Shown here piece by piece: positions 9,173-17,210 of a DNA stretch of 64,000 nucleotides (position 1 is its first letter; each line of letters starts with the position of its first letter). The position numbers were made by a program, and so were the translations under genes. The DNA is from DASXKD01 sp963734725 (GTDB taxonomy: Bacteria > Actinomycetota > Actinomycetes > Streptosporangiales > Streptosporangiaceae), in assembly GCA_963734725.1 (NCBI GenBank), contig CAVTIX010000019.1:127257-191256 (forward strand), given 5' to 3'. The notes beneath the pieces are model-generated. The model saw only the letters and a list, made by a program, of their open reading frames with translations. It made no database searches and was not told where the DNA came from.

Positions 9173-10019
9173 TCCGTCAGCAGGCGCCAGGACTGGAGGA
9201 TCCCCCTGGGACGGGGATCCTCCGGTCGGGCGTCCGCGGGAGCCGTGGGTCTTCTGGTACGAGGACGCCGAGGCGGACGGCCAACGGCGAAGCTCGGACA
9301 GCACGCGCCGCGGATCCTGGGCGAGGCTGGTGCGGCGGCCCGTGGCCGCCACCGCGTTCCTGGTCGGCTTGCTCACGATCGTGGGCGGCACTGTCGGCCT
9401 GACCCAGCTGACCGGTCACCCTGGTGATGTCGCGCGCCCGCTGGCCAAGCCCTCCTCGGCGCCGCACGGGACTTTCGCCGCCCCGCCGGTCGCACGCTCC
9501 GCCAAGCAGGTGGCCAGGCCGGTAGCACTGACGATCCCCGCCATCGCGGTCCATACCCCGCTGGAACGGCTGGGCCGCACCCCGCAGGGCACCCTTCAGG
9601 TACCGGCCAGCACGACCGAGGCGGGCTGGTACTCCGGCAGCCCGCGGCCCGGCGAGATCGGGTCGTCCATCATCGCTGGGCACATCGACTCCACCCAGGG
9701 CCCCGGTGTGTTCTTCCGGCTGCGTCTGCTACGCCCCGGTGATCTGGTGTACGTGCGCCGGTCCGACCGCACGCTGGTGGTGTTCCGGGTGTACGCCGAG
9801 CGCATGTACCCCAAGAGCGGCTTCCCGACCGAGCGGGTTTACGGGCCCACCCCCGACGCCGAACTACACCTCATCAGCTGCGGCGGCGTGTTCGACCAGG
9901 CGTCCGGGTCCTACCTGAGCAACGTGGTCGTCTACGCCGCACAGATCAGCGTGCACCGGGCGCGGCGCCATCACCACACAAAGCGGCACGGTCACCATCC
10001 CCGGGCGCGCCACTCCTGA
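9153..10019 (+). CDS. Class F sortase
   Basis: TTG start at 9153 overlaps the upstream gene by 20 bp; a later start is possible. A membrane helix lies at residues about 68-88 (AATAFLVGLLTIVGGTVGLT), followed by the sortase barrel. Catalytic His is in SSIIAGHIDS and catalytic Cys in LHLISCGGVFDQASG, the class F arrangement; the usual third residue (Arg) is not obvious to me in SGSYLSNVVVYAA. It ends in a His/Arg-rich tail. The expected reaction is transpeptidation of surface proteins. The likely client is the neighbouring DUF4397 protein or the repeat protein, neither of which shows a canonical LPXTG, so recognition may be atypical. Confidence 0.87.
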   Translation: MPATHADPSAGARTGGSPWDGDPPVGRPREPWVFWYEDAEADGQRRSSDSTRRGSWARLVRRPVAATAFLVGLLTIVGGTVGLTQLTGHPGDVARPLAKPSSAPHGTFAAPPVARSAKQVARPVALTIPAIAVHTPLERLGRTPQGTLQVPASTTEAGWYSGSPRPGEIGSSIIAGHIDSTQGPGVFFRLRLLRPGDLVYVRRSDRTLVVFRVYAERMYPKSGFPTERVYGPTPDAELHLISCGGVFDQASGSYLSNVVVYAAQISVHRARRHHHTKRHGHHPRARHS

Positions 10020-10657
10020 ACGTGCGGGCGCTCGGTGCCCAGTGTGGTGTCCTTGCCGTGGCCCGGGTACACCCAGGCGCCGTCGGGCAGCGTGCCAAAC
10101 ACCCGCTCTTCCAGGTCGTCCATGAGCTGCCCGAACCGCTTCGGGTCGTGCTCGGTGTTGCCGGGCCCGCCGGGGAACAGGGAGTCACCGGTGAACAGGT
10201 GCGGGGTATCGGCAAGCTCGCCCCCGGCGTCGTAGCACAGCGCGATGCTGCCCGGCGTATGCCCGCGCAGGTGGATCACGGAGATCTCCCTGGCGCCCAC
10301 CGGCACCGTGTCCCCGTGGCTAACCCGGGTGGTGACCTGCACCGGAAGCTCGTCCGCGTCGTCGGGGTGCGCGATGACCGCGGCCCCGGTTGCGGCCTGC
10401 ACCTCGGCCAGCGCCTGCCAGTGGTCCCAGTGCCGGTGGGTGGTGACGATCCGGCTGAGCGGCCGGCCCCCGAGCAGTTCGAGCAGCCTGGGCGCTTCGT
10501 TGGCCGCGTCGATCAGCACCAGTTCCCCGGTCTGGGTGCACTGGAGCAGGTAGGCGTTGTTGTCCATGGGGCCTACCGCGAGCTTGGTCACGGTGAGGCC
10601 GGTGATCTCCCTCGCGTCGGGCGGGCCCCCGACGGTCACGTCCCCGGTATACGCCAC
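9992..10657 (-). CDS. MBL-fold metallo-hydrolase
   Basis: Start set at GTG 10657 because it is preceded by gaaggagagacc; an in-frame extension to 10765 has no homology-like content. The zinc motif THRHWDHWQAL (HxHxDH), later His in LRGHTPGS, Asp in HLFTGDSLFPGG and His in WVYPGHGKDTT are all present, the glyoxalase II-like set. About 221 residues. Probable hydrolysis of a thioester or other small ester; substrate not predictable. Its 3' end overlaps the convergent sortase gene by 28 bp. Confidence 0.87.
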   Translation of the reverse strand: MAYTGDVTVGGPPDAREITGLTVTKLAVGPMDNNAYLLQCTQTGELVLIDAANEAPRLLELLGGRPLSRIVTTHRHWDHWQALAEVQAATGAAVIAHPDDADELPVQVTTRVSHGDTVPVGAREISVIHLRGHTPGSIALCYDAGGELADTPHLFTGDSLFPGGPGNTEHDPKRFGQLMDDLEERVFGTLPDGAWVYPGHGKDTTLGTERPHVQEWRARGW

Positions 10658-10755
10658 GGTCTCTCCTTCGCTTCGCGCTCCTATTTTCTTACCAAACGAC
10701 TCGTCGTGGCGCCCCGGCGCCACCAGCAGCCCGCCGACCGCACCGAACGGGACCA

Positions 10756-11484
10756 TTACCGCCACGCGGGCAGCACCGGGGGGCCGTCAGCCTGGCCAGA
10801 TACCTGCAGCCCGGCGCCGCCGTCCCGGCCGAGCAGCCAGGCCAGCAGTGCGGCTGGCTGCCCGCGCACCACGACCGGCGGGCTGGCGGCGCCCGCCGGG
10901 CCGATCCGGTACCCGTGCGGCGCGCTCTCCGCCCAGACCAGGCAGCACGGTGTGTCGTCCCGGTCAGCAAACGAGTCGGCGACCCGGCCCAGCGCGCCGG
11001 CGACGAAGTCGGCCGGCCAGTCGCTGGGCGTGTACCCAGCGGCGAGGTCCACGTGGTGGATCTCCACTTCGGAGAGCCGCCGGTCCAGCACCCCGAGGGC
11101 CGTAAAGCCGGGCCCGCGCAAAGCACGGACCTGCACCGTCCAGGCGTCGCCCGGCATGGCCGCCGCCTCGGCAGCGAACCTGGCTGCCGACTCACGCACG
11201 TCGGCGGTGAGGTCGGCGGCCGGCCTGCCGGCGCCTGCCTCGATGTCCGTGCTGCGGCTTTCGGCGCTGGCGTACATGGGGGTCTCGGTGCCGGTCCGCG
11301 CCCAGTTCAGCAGGTTGACCATCCCGTCGGCGTTACGGGCGATGTGGGACAGCACGTGCCCGCGGGTCCAGCCGGGCAGCAGCGACGGCTCGCGCGCCTG
11401 GGCATCGCTCAATGCGGTGGCCGTTGCCAGCAGGCGGCCGGTCGCTGCCGCCAGGCGATCCAGGGAATGACTGGCCTCGTTCAT
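10756..11484 (-). CDS. Maleylpyruvate isomerase family (mycothiol-dependent, DinB-like) protein
   Basis: 242 residues with the MDMPI N-terminal domain signature LLPGWTRGHVLSHIARNADG and the second metal-binding stretch SEVEIHHVDLAAGY, giving the three His expected for metal binding in the DinB/MDMPI fold. The family includes mycothiol-dependent maleylpyruvate isomerase and mycothiol S-transferases, which fits an actinobacterial host. Substrate here unknown. ATG 11484. Divergent from uvrA, with about 180 bp between. Confidence 0.87.
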   Translation of the reverse strand: MNEASHSLDRLAAATGRLLATATALSDAQAREPSLLPGWTRGHVLSHIARNADGMVNLLNWARTGTETPMYASAESRSTDIEAGAGRPAADLTADVRESAARFAAEAAAMPGDAWTVQVRALRGPGFTALGVLDRRLSEVEIHHVDLAAGYTPSDWPADFVAGALGRVADSFADRDDTPCCLVWAESAPHGYRIGPAGAASPPVVVRGQPAALLAWLLGRDGGAGLQVSGQADGPPVLPAWR

Positions 11485-11665
11485 GCGCTACCCCTTTCGG
11501 GCATCGCGGCCAATCCTTGCGCACGGCGTGACAAGCTGAGGAGCGGGGCTGGTGGTATGAGCCCAGTGCTGGCCCGGGAACTGCGGAAACCGGTTTTGTC
11601 AGCGCCCCCGGATACCATGACGTGTCCCCTTGACCGCGGCCGGAACCACCAGAGAGCAGAGCGCT

Positions 11666-14521
11666 GTGGCTGATCGTCTCGTTGTGCGCGGGGCGCGCGA
11701 GCACAACCTCAAAGACGTCTCGCTCGACCTGCCCAGGGACTCCCTGATCGTGTTCACCGGGCTGTCCGGGTCGGGCAAATCCAGCCTGGCCTTCGACACC
11801 ATCTTCGCCGAGGGCCAGCGCCGGTACGTGGAGTCGCTGTCGGCGTATGCCCGGCAGTTCCTGGGGCAGATGGACAAGCCCGATGTGGACTTCATCGACG
11901 GGCTGTCCCCGGCGGTCTCCATCGACCAGAAGGCGGCCAGCCGCAACCCGCGGTCCACCGTCGGGACGATCACCGAGGTGTACGACTACCTGCGGCTGCT
12001 GTACGCGCGGGTGGGCAAGCCGCACTGCCCGGTCTGCGGTCGGCCGATCGCCAGGCAGACGCCGCAGCAGATCGTGGACCGGGTGCTCGAGCTCGACGAG
12101 GGCACCAGGTTCCAGGTCCTGGCGCCGGTGGTCCGCGGGCGCAAGGGCGAGTACACAGAACTGCTCCGCGAGCTCCAGGTCAAAGGGTTCTCCCGGGCCC
12201 GGGTGGACGGCATAGTGGTCCGCCTGGACGAAGCTGGCAGCGGTGCGACGCCCGCGCTGAAGAAGTACGAGAAGCACACCATCGAGGTCGTGGTGGACCG
12301 GCTGGCGGTCAAGGAGTCCGCGCGGCGGCGGCTCACCGACTCGGTGGAGACCGCGCTCGGCCTGTCCGGCGGCGTGGTCGTGCTCGACTTCATCGACCTG
12401 CCGGAGACCGATCCGCACCGGGAGCGGATGTACTCCGAGCACCTGGCCTGCCTCTACGACGACCTTTCGTTCGAGGAGCTGGAGCCGCGCTCGTTCTCGT
12501 TCAACTCCCCCTGGGGCGCCTGCCCGGACTGCACCGGCCTCGGCACCCGGATGGAAGTGGACCCGGAGCTGGTCGTCCCCGACCCGTCGCTGACGCTGGC
12601 CGAAGGCGCGATCGGGCCGTGGAGCGCCGGGCATGTCAGCGACTACTTCCTGCGCCTGGTGGAAGCGCTGGGCTCGGCGCTCGGGTTCCGACTGGAAACG
12701 CCCTGGTCGAGGCTGCCCGCGGCGGCGAAGAAGGCGCTGCTGTACGGGTACGACGACCAGGTGCACGTCCGCTACAAGAACCGGTACGGCCGGGAGCGGT
12801 CCTATTACACCAACTTCGAGGGCGTGGTGCCCTATATCGAGCGCCGGCATTCGGAGGCGGAGAGCGACTCCAGCCGGGAGCGGTTCGCCGGGTACATGCG
12901 CGAGGTGCCCTGCCCCACCTGCGGCGGGGCCCGGCTGAAGCCGGTGTCCCTGGCGGTGACCGTGGATGGCAAGTCGATCGCGGAGTTCTGCGCGTTGCCC
13001 ATCGGCGAGCTGGCCAAACTGCTGCTGGCGCTGAACCTGTCCGAGCGGGACTTCCAGATCGCCGGGCGGATCCTCAAGGAGGTCAACGCCCGGCTCGGGT
13101 TCCTGCTCGACGTCGGGCTGGACTACCTGACCCTGGACCGGGCGTCGGCGACGCTGGCCGGCGGCGAGGCGCAGCGGATCCGGCTGGCCACGCAGATCGG
13201 TTCGGGGCTGGTGGGCGTGCTGTACGTGCTGGACGAGCCGTCCATCGGGCTGCACCAGCGGGACAACCATAGGCTGCTGGAAACCCTGCTGCGGCTGCGC
13301 GACCTGGGGAACACGCTGATCGTCGTGGAGCACGACGAGGACACGATCCGCGCCGCGGACTGGGTGGTGGACATCGGCCCCGGCGCGGGTGAGCACGGCG
13401 GGCGGATCGTGGTGTCCGGGCCGCTGGCCGACCTGCTGGCCAGCAAGGAGTCGCTGACCGGCGCGTACCTGACCGGGCAGGAGTCCATCCCGCTGCCCGC
13501 GGTCCGCCGCAAGCGGGCCAAGGGCAAGGAGGTCATGGTCAAGGGCGCCAGCGAGCACAACCTGCGCGGCATCGACGTGGCCTTCCCGCTCGGCTGCTTC
13601 ATCGCCGTCACCGGGGTGTCCGGCTCCGGGAAGTCCACGCTGGTCAACGACATCCTGTACCACGCGCTGGCCAGGGAGCTGCACGGCGCGCGCACCGTGG
13701 CGGGCAGGCACACCAGGGTCACCGGCACCGGGCACCTCGACAAGGTGGTGCACGTCAACCAGGGCCCGATCGGCCGCACCCCGCGGTCCAACCCGGCCAC
13801 CTACACGGGCGTCTTCGACCACATCCGGCGGCTGTTCTCGCAGACGACCGAGGCGAAGATTCGCGGCTACCAGCCGGGCCGGTTTTCCTTCAACGTCAAG
13901 GGCGGCCGGTGCGAGGCCTGCTCTGGCGACGGCACGATCAAGATCGAAATGCAGTTCCTGCCGGATGTGTACGTGCCGTGCGAGGTCTGCCACGGCGCCC
14001 GGTACAACACCGACACCCTCGGCGTCCACTACAAGGGCAAGACGATCGCGGACGTGCTCGACATGCCGATCGAGGAGGCGGCGGAGTTCTTCGAGCCGGT
14101 GCCCGCCATCCACCGGCACCTGAAGACGCTGGTCGACGTCGGCCTGGGGTACGTGCGGCTGGGCCAGCCGGCGCCTACCCTGTCCGGCGGTGAGGCACAG
14201 CGGGTCAAGCTCGCGTCCGAACTGCAGCGGCGCTCCACCGGCCGGACCATCTACGTGCTGGACGAGCCGACCACCGGGCTGCATTTCGAGGACATCCGCA
14301 AGCTGCTCGGCGTGCTGGGCCGGCTGGTGGACAGCGGCAACACGGTCATCGTGATCGAGCACAACCTGGATGTCATCAAGACCGCGGACTGGGTGATCGA
14401 CCTCGGCCCGGACGGCGGCTCGGGCGGCGGGACGGTCGTGGCGACCGGCACGCCCGAGGAGGTCGCGGCGTGCGGAGCGAGCTACACCGGCCAGTTCCTG
14501 AAGAGAATCCTCAAGGGGTAA
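11666..14521 (+). CDS. uvrA: Excinuclease ABC subunit A
   Basis: Full-length UvrA (about 951 residues). I place the start at GTG 11666 because family members begin ADRLVVRGAREHNLKDV; an in-frame TTG at 11630 would add 12 residues. Two ABC modules are present: Walker A GLSGSGKSSLAF and GVSGSGKSTLVND; signature stretches ATLAGGEAQRIRLA and PTLSGGEAQRVKLA; Walker B YVLDEPSIGLHQRD and YVLDEPTTGLHFED. Zn-binding Cys sets are CPVCG, CPDCTG, CPTCGG and CEACSGDG...CEVCHG. It scans DNA damage and loads UvrB in nucleotide excision repair. No obvious LexA box was seen upstream. No frameshifts in this long gene. Confidence 0.97.
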   Translation: MADRLVVRGAREHNLKDVSLDLPRDSLIVFTGLSGSGKSSLAFDTIFAEGQRRYVESLSAYARQFLGQMDKPDVDFIDGLSPAVSIDQKAASRNPRSTVGTITEVYDYLRLLYARVGKPHCPVCGRPIARQTPQQIVDRVLELDEGTRFQVLAPVVRGRKGEYTELLRELQVKGFSRARVDGIVVRLDEAGSGATPALKKYEKHTIEVVVDRLAVKESARRRLTDSVETALGLSGGVVVLDFIDLPETDPHRERMYSEHLACLYDDLSFEELEPRSFSFNSPWGACPDCTGLGTRMEVDPELVVPDPSLTLAEGAIGPWSAGHVSDYFLRLVEALGSALGFRLETPWSRLPAAAKKALLYGYDDQVHVRYKNRYGRERSYYTNFEGVVPYIERRHSEAESDSSRERFAGYMREVPCPTCGGARLKPVSLAVTVDGKSIAEFCALPIGELAKLLLALNLSERDFQIAGRILKEVNARLGFLLDVGLDYLTLDRASATLAGGEAQRIRLATQIGSGLVGVLYVLDEPSIGLHQRDNHRLLETLLRLRDLGNTLIVVEHDEDTIRAADWVVDIGPGAGEHGGRIVVSGPLADLLASKESLTGAYLTGQESIPLPAVRRKRAKGKEVMVKGASEHNLRGIDVAFPLGCFIAVTGVSGSGKSTLVNDILYHALARELHGARTVAGRHTRVTGTGHLDKVVHVNQGPIGRTPRSNPATYTGVFDHIRRLFSQTTEAKIRGYQPGRFSFNVKGGRCEACSGDGTIKIEMQFLPDVYVPCEVCHGARYNTDTLGVHYKGKTIADVLDMPIEEAAEFFEPVPAIHRHLKTLVDVGLGYVRLGQPAPTLSGGEAQRVKLASELQRRSTGRTIYVLDEPTTGLHFEDIRKLLGVLGRLVDSGNTVIVIEHNLDVIKTADWVIDLGPDGGSGGGTVVATGTPEEVAACGASYTGQFLKRILKG

Positions 14522-14526
14522 GGGGT

Positions 14527-14946
14527 TCAGCGGGCGCGCATCCGGTTGTTGCGAGCGTTGTGCTCGACCTCGGCGAGCCCCAGCACCTCCAGCACCGGCG
14601 GCACGTAGTTGCCGAACCGGCCGCGCAGGCCCTTCTTCATCCCGTACCAGCCGCCGACCGGGTTGTCCGGTGAGCGGCCCCAGGCCTCGACCGTCCCGTC
14701 CTGCGCCGGCTTCTGCTCGTCAGCGTTGCCCAGCGGCACCCAGTCACCGCGCTCCTTCAGCATCGCGTGCAGGTCGTCGATGCAGCGCAGCTGGTACCGG
14801 AGCTGGGTGGTGCCGACCTGGACCACCAAGGCGGGCGGGTCTGAGCTCTCGTCGCGCCACGCCTCGAACTCGGACTTGCCGGGCGGCGTGGTCAGGATCC
14901 AGGGATCCGCGGCAGTTCCCGATCCAGCGGCGTTAGCCGTCATCAT
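14527..14946 (-). CDS. Conserved hypothetical protein (about 139 aa)
   Basis: Start at ATG 14946 (ATGATG) after a good ribosome site (gaggggagacca). The protein carries strongly patterned text: PWILTTPPGKSEFEAWRDE, LVVQVGTTQLRYQLRCIDDL, HAMLKERGDWVPLGNADEQK and DNPVGGWYGMKKGLRGRFGN, ending EHNARNNRMRAR. I recall very similar uncharacterised proteins in streptomycetes and relatives, but no function. No membrane segment or signal peptide, so probably cytoplasmic. Convergent with uvrA (5-bp gap) and divergent from a WYL-type regulator across 80 bp that hold a 15-bp palindrome, suggesting that regulator controls it. Confidence 0.8.
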   Translation of the reverse strand: MMTANAAGSGTAADPWILTTPPGKSEFEAWRDESSDPPALVVQVGTTQLRYQLRCIDDLHAMLKERGDWVPLGNADEQKPAQDGTVEAWGRSPDNPVGGWYGMKKGLRGRFGNYVPPVLEVLGLAEVEHNARNNRMRAR

Positions 14947-14989
14947 TGGTCTCCCCTCGTGCGACCTGGAAATTATCCCATCCAATACC

Positions 14990-15004
14990 TGACATCTCTT
15001 GTCA
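14990..15004. promoter_or_regulatory. Candidate operator TGACA-N5-TGTCA
   Basis: A perfect inverted repeat, TGACA tctct TGTCA, lies in the 80-bp gap between the divergent hypothetical gene and the WYL-type regulator, 22 bp before the regulator start. Position and symmetry fit a binding site for that regulator. Inferred; not proven. Confidence 0.6.
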
Positions 15005-15026
15005 TGATCGGGGCTATCTTTGGCTT

Positions 15027-15564
15027 GTGCGTGCCAGCAGGCTGGTGGGGCTGCTGGGCCTGCTGCAGGCCCGGGGCCGGATGACCGCCAGGCAGCTCGC
15101 CGCCGAGCTTGAGGTGTCGCCACGGACCGTCCTGCGGGACATCGAGGCGCTCAGCGCCGCCGGGATCCCGGTGTACGCGATCCGCGGCTGCCTCGGCGGG
15201 TTCGAGTTGCTGGACGGGTTCCGCAGCGACCTCCCGGCGGCCGCGACGCCGCGCAGCCCCCGGCCGGCTGAGGCCGGCGTCGCAGCGCGCCCGGATCCGG
15301 CTGTCTCCGCGCGGCCGGCGGCTCGCCGCCCTGCTCGGCCGGCCACCAGACATCAGGGTCCGCCGGAGCCAGCACGCCGTTGCCGGGCGTGAGGGCTGGG
15401 TCGAAGCCTGGGCGCGGGTTGACGCGGCCGATATCGCGGTGCTCGACATGCTCGCCCTCGGCGCCGAGATGGAGGTCCTCCACCCTCCGGAGCTGCGCAC
15501 CGCCGTCCGGGAGGCGGCCGCCGGGATCGCTGCCCGGCACACCGGACCGGAGGGAGACCAGTAG
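15027..15564 (+). CDS. WYL-type HTH transcriptional regulator, frameshifted
   Basis: GTG 15027 starts MRASRLVGLLGLLQARGRM, the N-terminal winged HTH (RMTARQLAAELEVSPRTVLRD) seen in YafY/PafBC-like regulators, followed by the GIPVYAIRGCLGGFELLDGF wing. About residue 80 the frame fails (it stops at 15392 with Pro/Arg-rich text). One frame over, to 15564, coding text continues (LSPRGRRLAALLGRPPDIRV, AVLDMLALGAEMEVLHPPEL), resembling the C-terminal region of these regulators. An extra base near 15270-15290 would explain it. The full WYL domain is short or missing, so the protein may be compact. Likely regulates itself and the divergent gene. Confidence 0.72.
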
Positions 15565-15692
15565 TCCGGTGGCGCATCGGCCAGGATGCCCTCGTATGTG
15601 CCGGTACGTCCTAGTTAGCTGGCGCCAGCGCCGGGTATCCGGAAGACATGGGGCGTGCTGAGCCAGGGGGCGTTCTTGCCGCTCGGCTGGAT

Positions 15693-15765
15693 AAGCGGAC
15701 AGCCGGGCCGTCGGCCGGATAAGGCGGAAGCCGGGCCGCAGGCCGGATCAGGGGGACGGCCGGAT
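15693..15765. repeat. 28-bp imperfect tandem repeat, about 2.6 units
   Basis: Two 28-bp units of the form aagcggacagccgggccgtc plus ggccggat (15693-15720 and 15721-15748) are followed by a partial third. The array abuts and slightly enters the 3' end of the MetE-like reading frame. No function assigned. Confidence 0.7.
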
Positions 15766-16499
15766 GCCAAGATCCTGCCTGACCAAAGCGGTACCGGCGA
15801 CCATCGCGCGCAGCTTGGCGCGGGCCACCTCGGCGGGCAGGTGACGCAGGCCGCAGTCGGGGTTGACCATCAGCCGCTCCGGCGGAACGACCTCGAGCGC
15901 CCGGCGGATGTGCGCGGCCACCAGGTCGGGGTCCTCCACGTCGGCAGACTTCACGTCGATCACGCCGAGCCCCAGGTAGCGGCCCCAAGCGTGCTCCTTC
16001 AGCAGCCGCAAGTCGTCGAGGCCCTTGCGGGCGAACTCCAGCACCAGCGCATCAACGCGCGCCGAGGTCACGGCCGGGAACAGAAAGTCGTAGTGGCCCT
16101 CCCACAGCGGCCGGGCGTAACGGTTGCCGTAACACACGTGCAGCGCCCAGGTGACGGCCACGCCCGCGGTCACGATGTTCACCGCCTCGATCGCCAGGTC
16201 CACCTGCTCGGATAGCCGGCCAGGAACGGCTCATCGATCTGCAGCAGGTCCGCGCCTGAGGTGAGCTGCATGACCGGCTCGATCCCCGCCTGCGCCACGA
16301 GCAGGCTGCCGGCCCAGCTTGCCATCCGCACGTGCGCACCGGCGTTGTCGGTGATGTTGACGGCGTCCACCCAGCCGCGCAGGGGTTCCGCCTTGCGCAG
16401 CAGCTCACCGGGATCCGCCCCGCGCGGCGGGCCGATCTCGGCGGTCACCGCGAACGCGCCGGAGCCGAGCCGGCCGCGCAGCCCAGATTCGGCGATCAT
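15748..16499 (-). pseudogene. Chimeric MetF (5') - MetE-like (3') gene, internal deletion plus frameshift
   Basis: Starts at ATG 16499 in an ATGA overlap with the MTHFR_C gene. Residues 1-75 are the N-terminus of methylenetetrahydrofolate reductase (AFAVTAEIGPPRGADPGELL, WVDAVNITDNAGAHVRMASW, GIEPVMQLT). Immediately after, the text becomes the C-terminal half of a cobalamin-independent methionine synthase-like protein (SGADLLQIDEPFLAGYP, then AIEAVNIVTAGVAVTWALHV, CYGNRY, LMVNPDCGLRHLP). The junction is near 16258. A further one-base shift near 16200 separates the two readable frames. The MTHFR barrel and the MetE N-part are missing, so this is best read as a deletion (or misassembly) joining two adjacent genes of a one-carbon operon. 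Confidence 0.75.
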
Positions 16500-17107
16500 G
16501 CTCGCCCGCCCGGCCCAGCCCCCGCGGGCCGCGCCGCGTCCGGGCCAGGCCCGGCGCCCGTCCCGGCGACGTCCCACAGGTCCGCGTCCGCCCCGGCCCA
16601 GTAGCTCACCCAGGCGCTCCGCCCGGCCCGGCTGTGGTCCACTGGGCGCTGGAACAGCAGCAGGTCGGTCACGCGGCCCTCACGCTGGGCCCGCTCGTGG
16701 GCGACCACCCACACGCACCGGGTGTCCGGGAACACCTCGCAGGCGCCGTCTGCGCCGACGCCGCCGCAGGGGCCGTTGCGGAGCTTCTTGGGGCAGGTCT
16801 CCGGGCAGGCGTACCCGGTGACCGGGAGCGTGCACTGCCCGCACATCCGGCAGCCGAACGCCGCGCCCTTGGCCGCCCGTTCGGTGGTGGTGAAGGCCCG
16901 GTAGGCCGGCGGGGACCTGGTCAGCACGCCGGCCAGCCACCGGTAGGCGGAGTTGGGCGCCAGGGCCCGCTGCAGCCGGTAGGCCAGCCAGCCGGGCAGC
17001 CGCGGCCGGACCGGCCGCGGCCAGGCCGGTCTGCCAGGCCCGGGGCCAGGGGAAGACGATGGCGCGGTTCTGGTGGACAACGACCCGGTCCTCCGGCCTC
17101 CGTTCAT
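16496..17107 (-). CDS. Methylenetetrahydrofolate reductase C-terminal-domain (MetV-like) Cys-rich protein
   Basis: Start ATG 17107 (MNGGRRTGSL); the longer open frame upstream is not coding-like. The core holds a dense Cys cluster: FGCRMCGQCTLPVTGYACPE, TCPKKLRNGPCGGVGADGAC and DTRCVW. This matches the MTHFR_C family (PF12225), known in acetogens as MetV, the metal/Fe-S partner of MetF. It precedes a MetF N-terminus with an ATGA overlap, the order expected for a MetV-MetF pair. It probably supports electron delivery or structure of the reductase, but the partner gene here is broken. C-terminal Gly/Pro-rich tail of no clear function. Confidence 0.8.
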   Translation of the reverse strand: MNGGRRTGSLSTRTAPSSSPGPGPGRPAWPRPVRPRLPGWLAYRLQRALAPNSAYRWLAGVLTRSPPAYRAFTTTERAAKGAAFGCRMCGQCTLPVTGYACPETCPKKLRNGPCGGVGADGACEVFPDTRCVWVVAHERAQREGRVTDLLLFQRPVDHSRAGRSAWVSYWAGADADLWDVAGTGAGPGPDAARPAGAGPGGRA

Positions 17108-17210
17108 GCCCGGGATGTCATTTCCCTGGGAGCATTTTCCGAGTGTGCAACGTGGCGCCAGCACCAGGCACCAAGCAGCGGCACAATCTTTAGCTGCGGC
17201 GTTTTGTTTC

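Noticed and set aside
11333..14362. 1009-codon minus-strand frame over uvrA
   Set aside because: Low-complexity Gln/Arg/Val text typical of the antisense of a GC-rich gene.
15693..15765. Possible CRISPR array
   Set aside because: The units are adjacent without spacers and too few.
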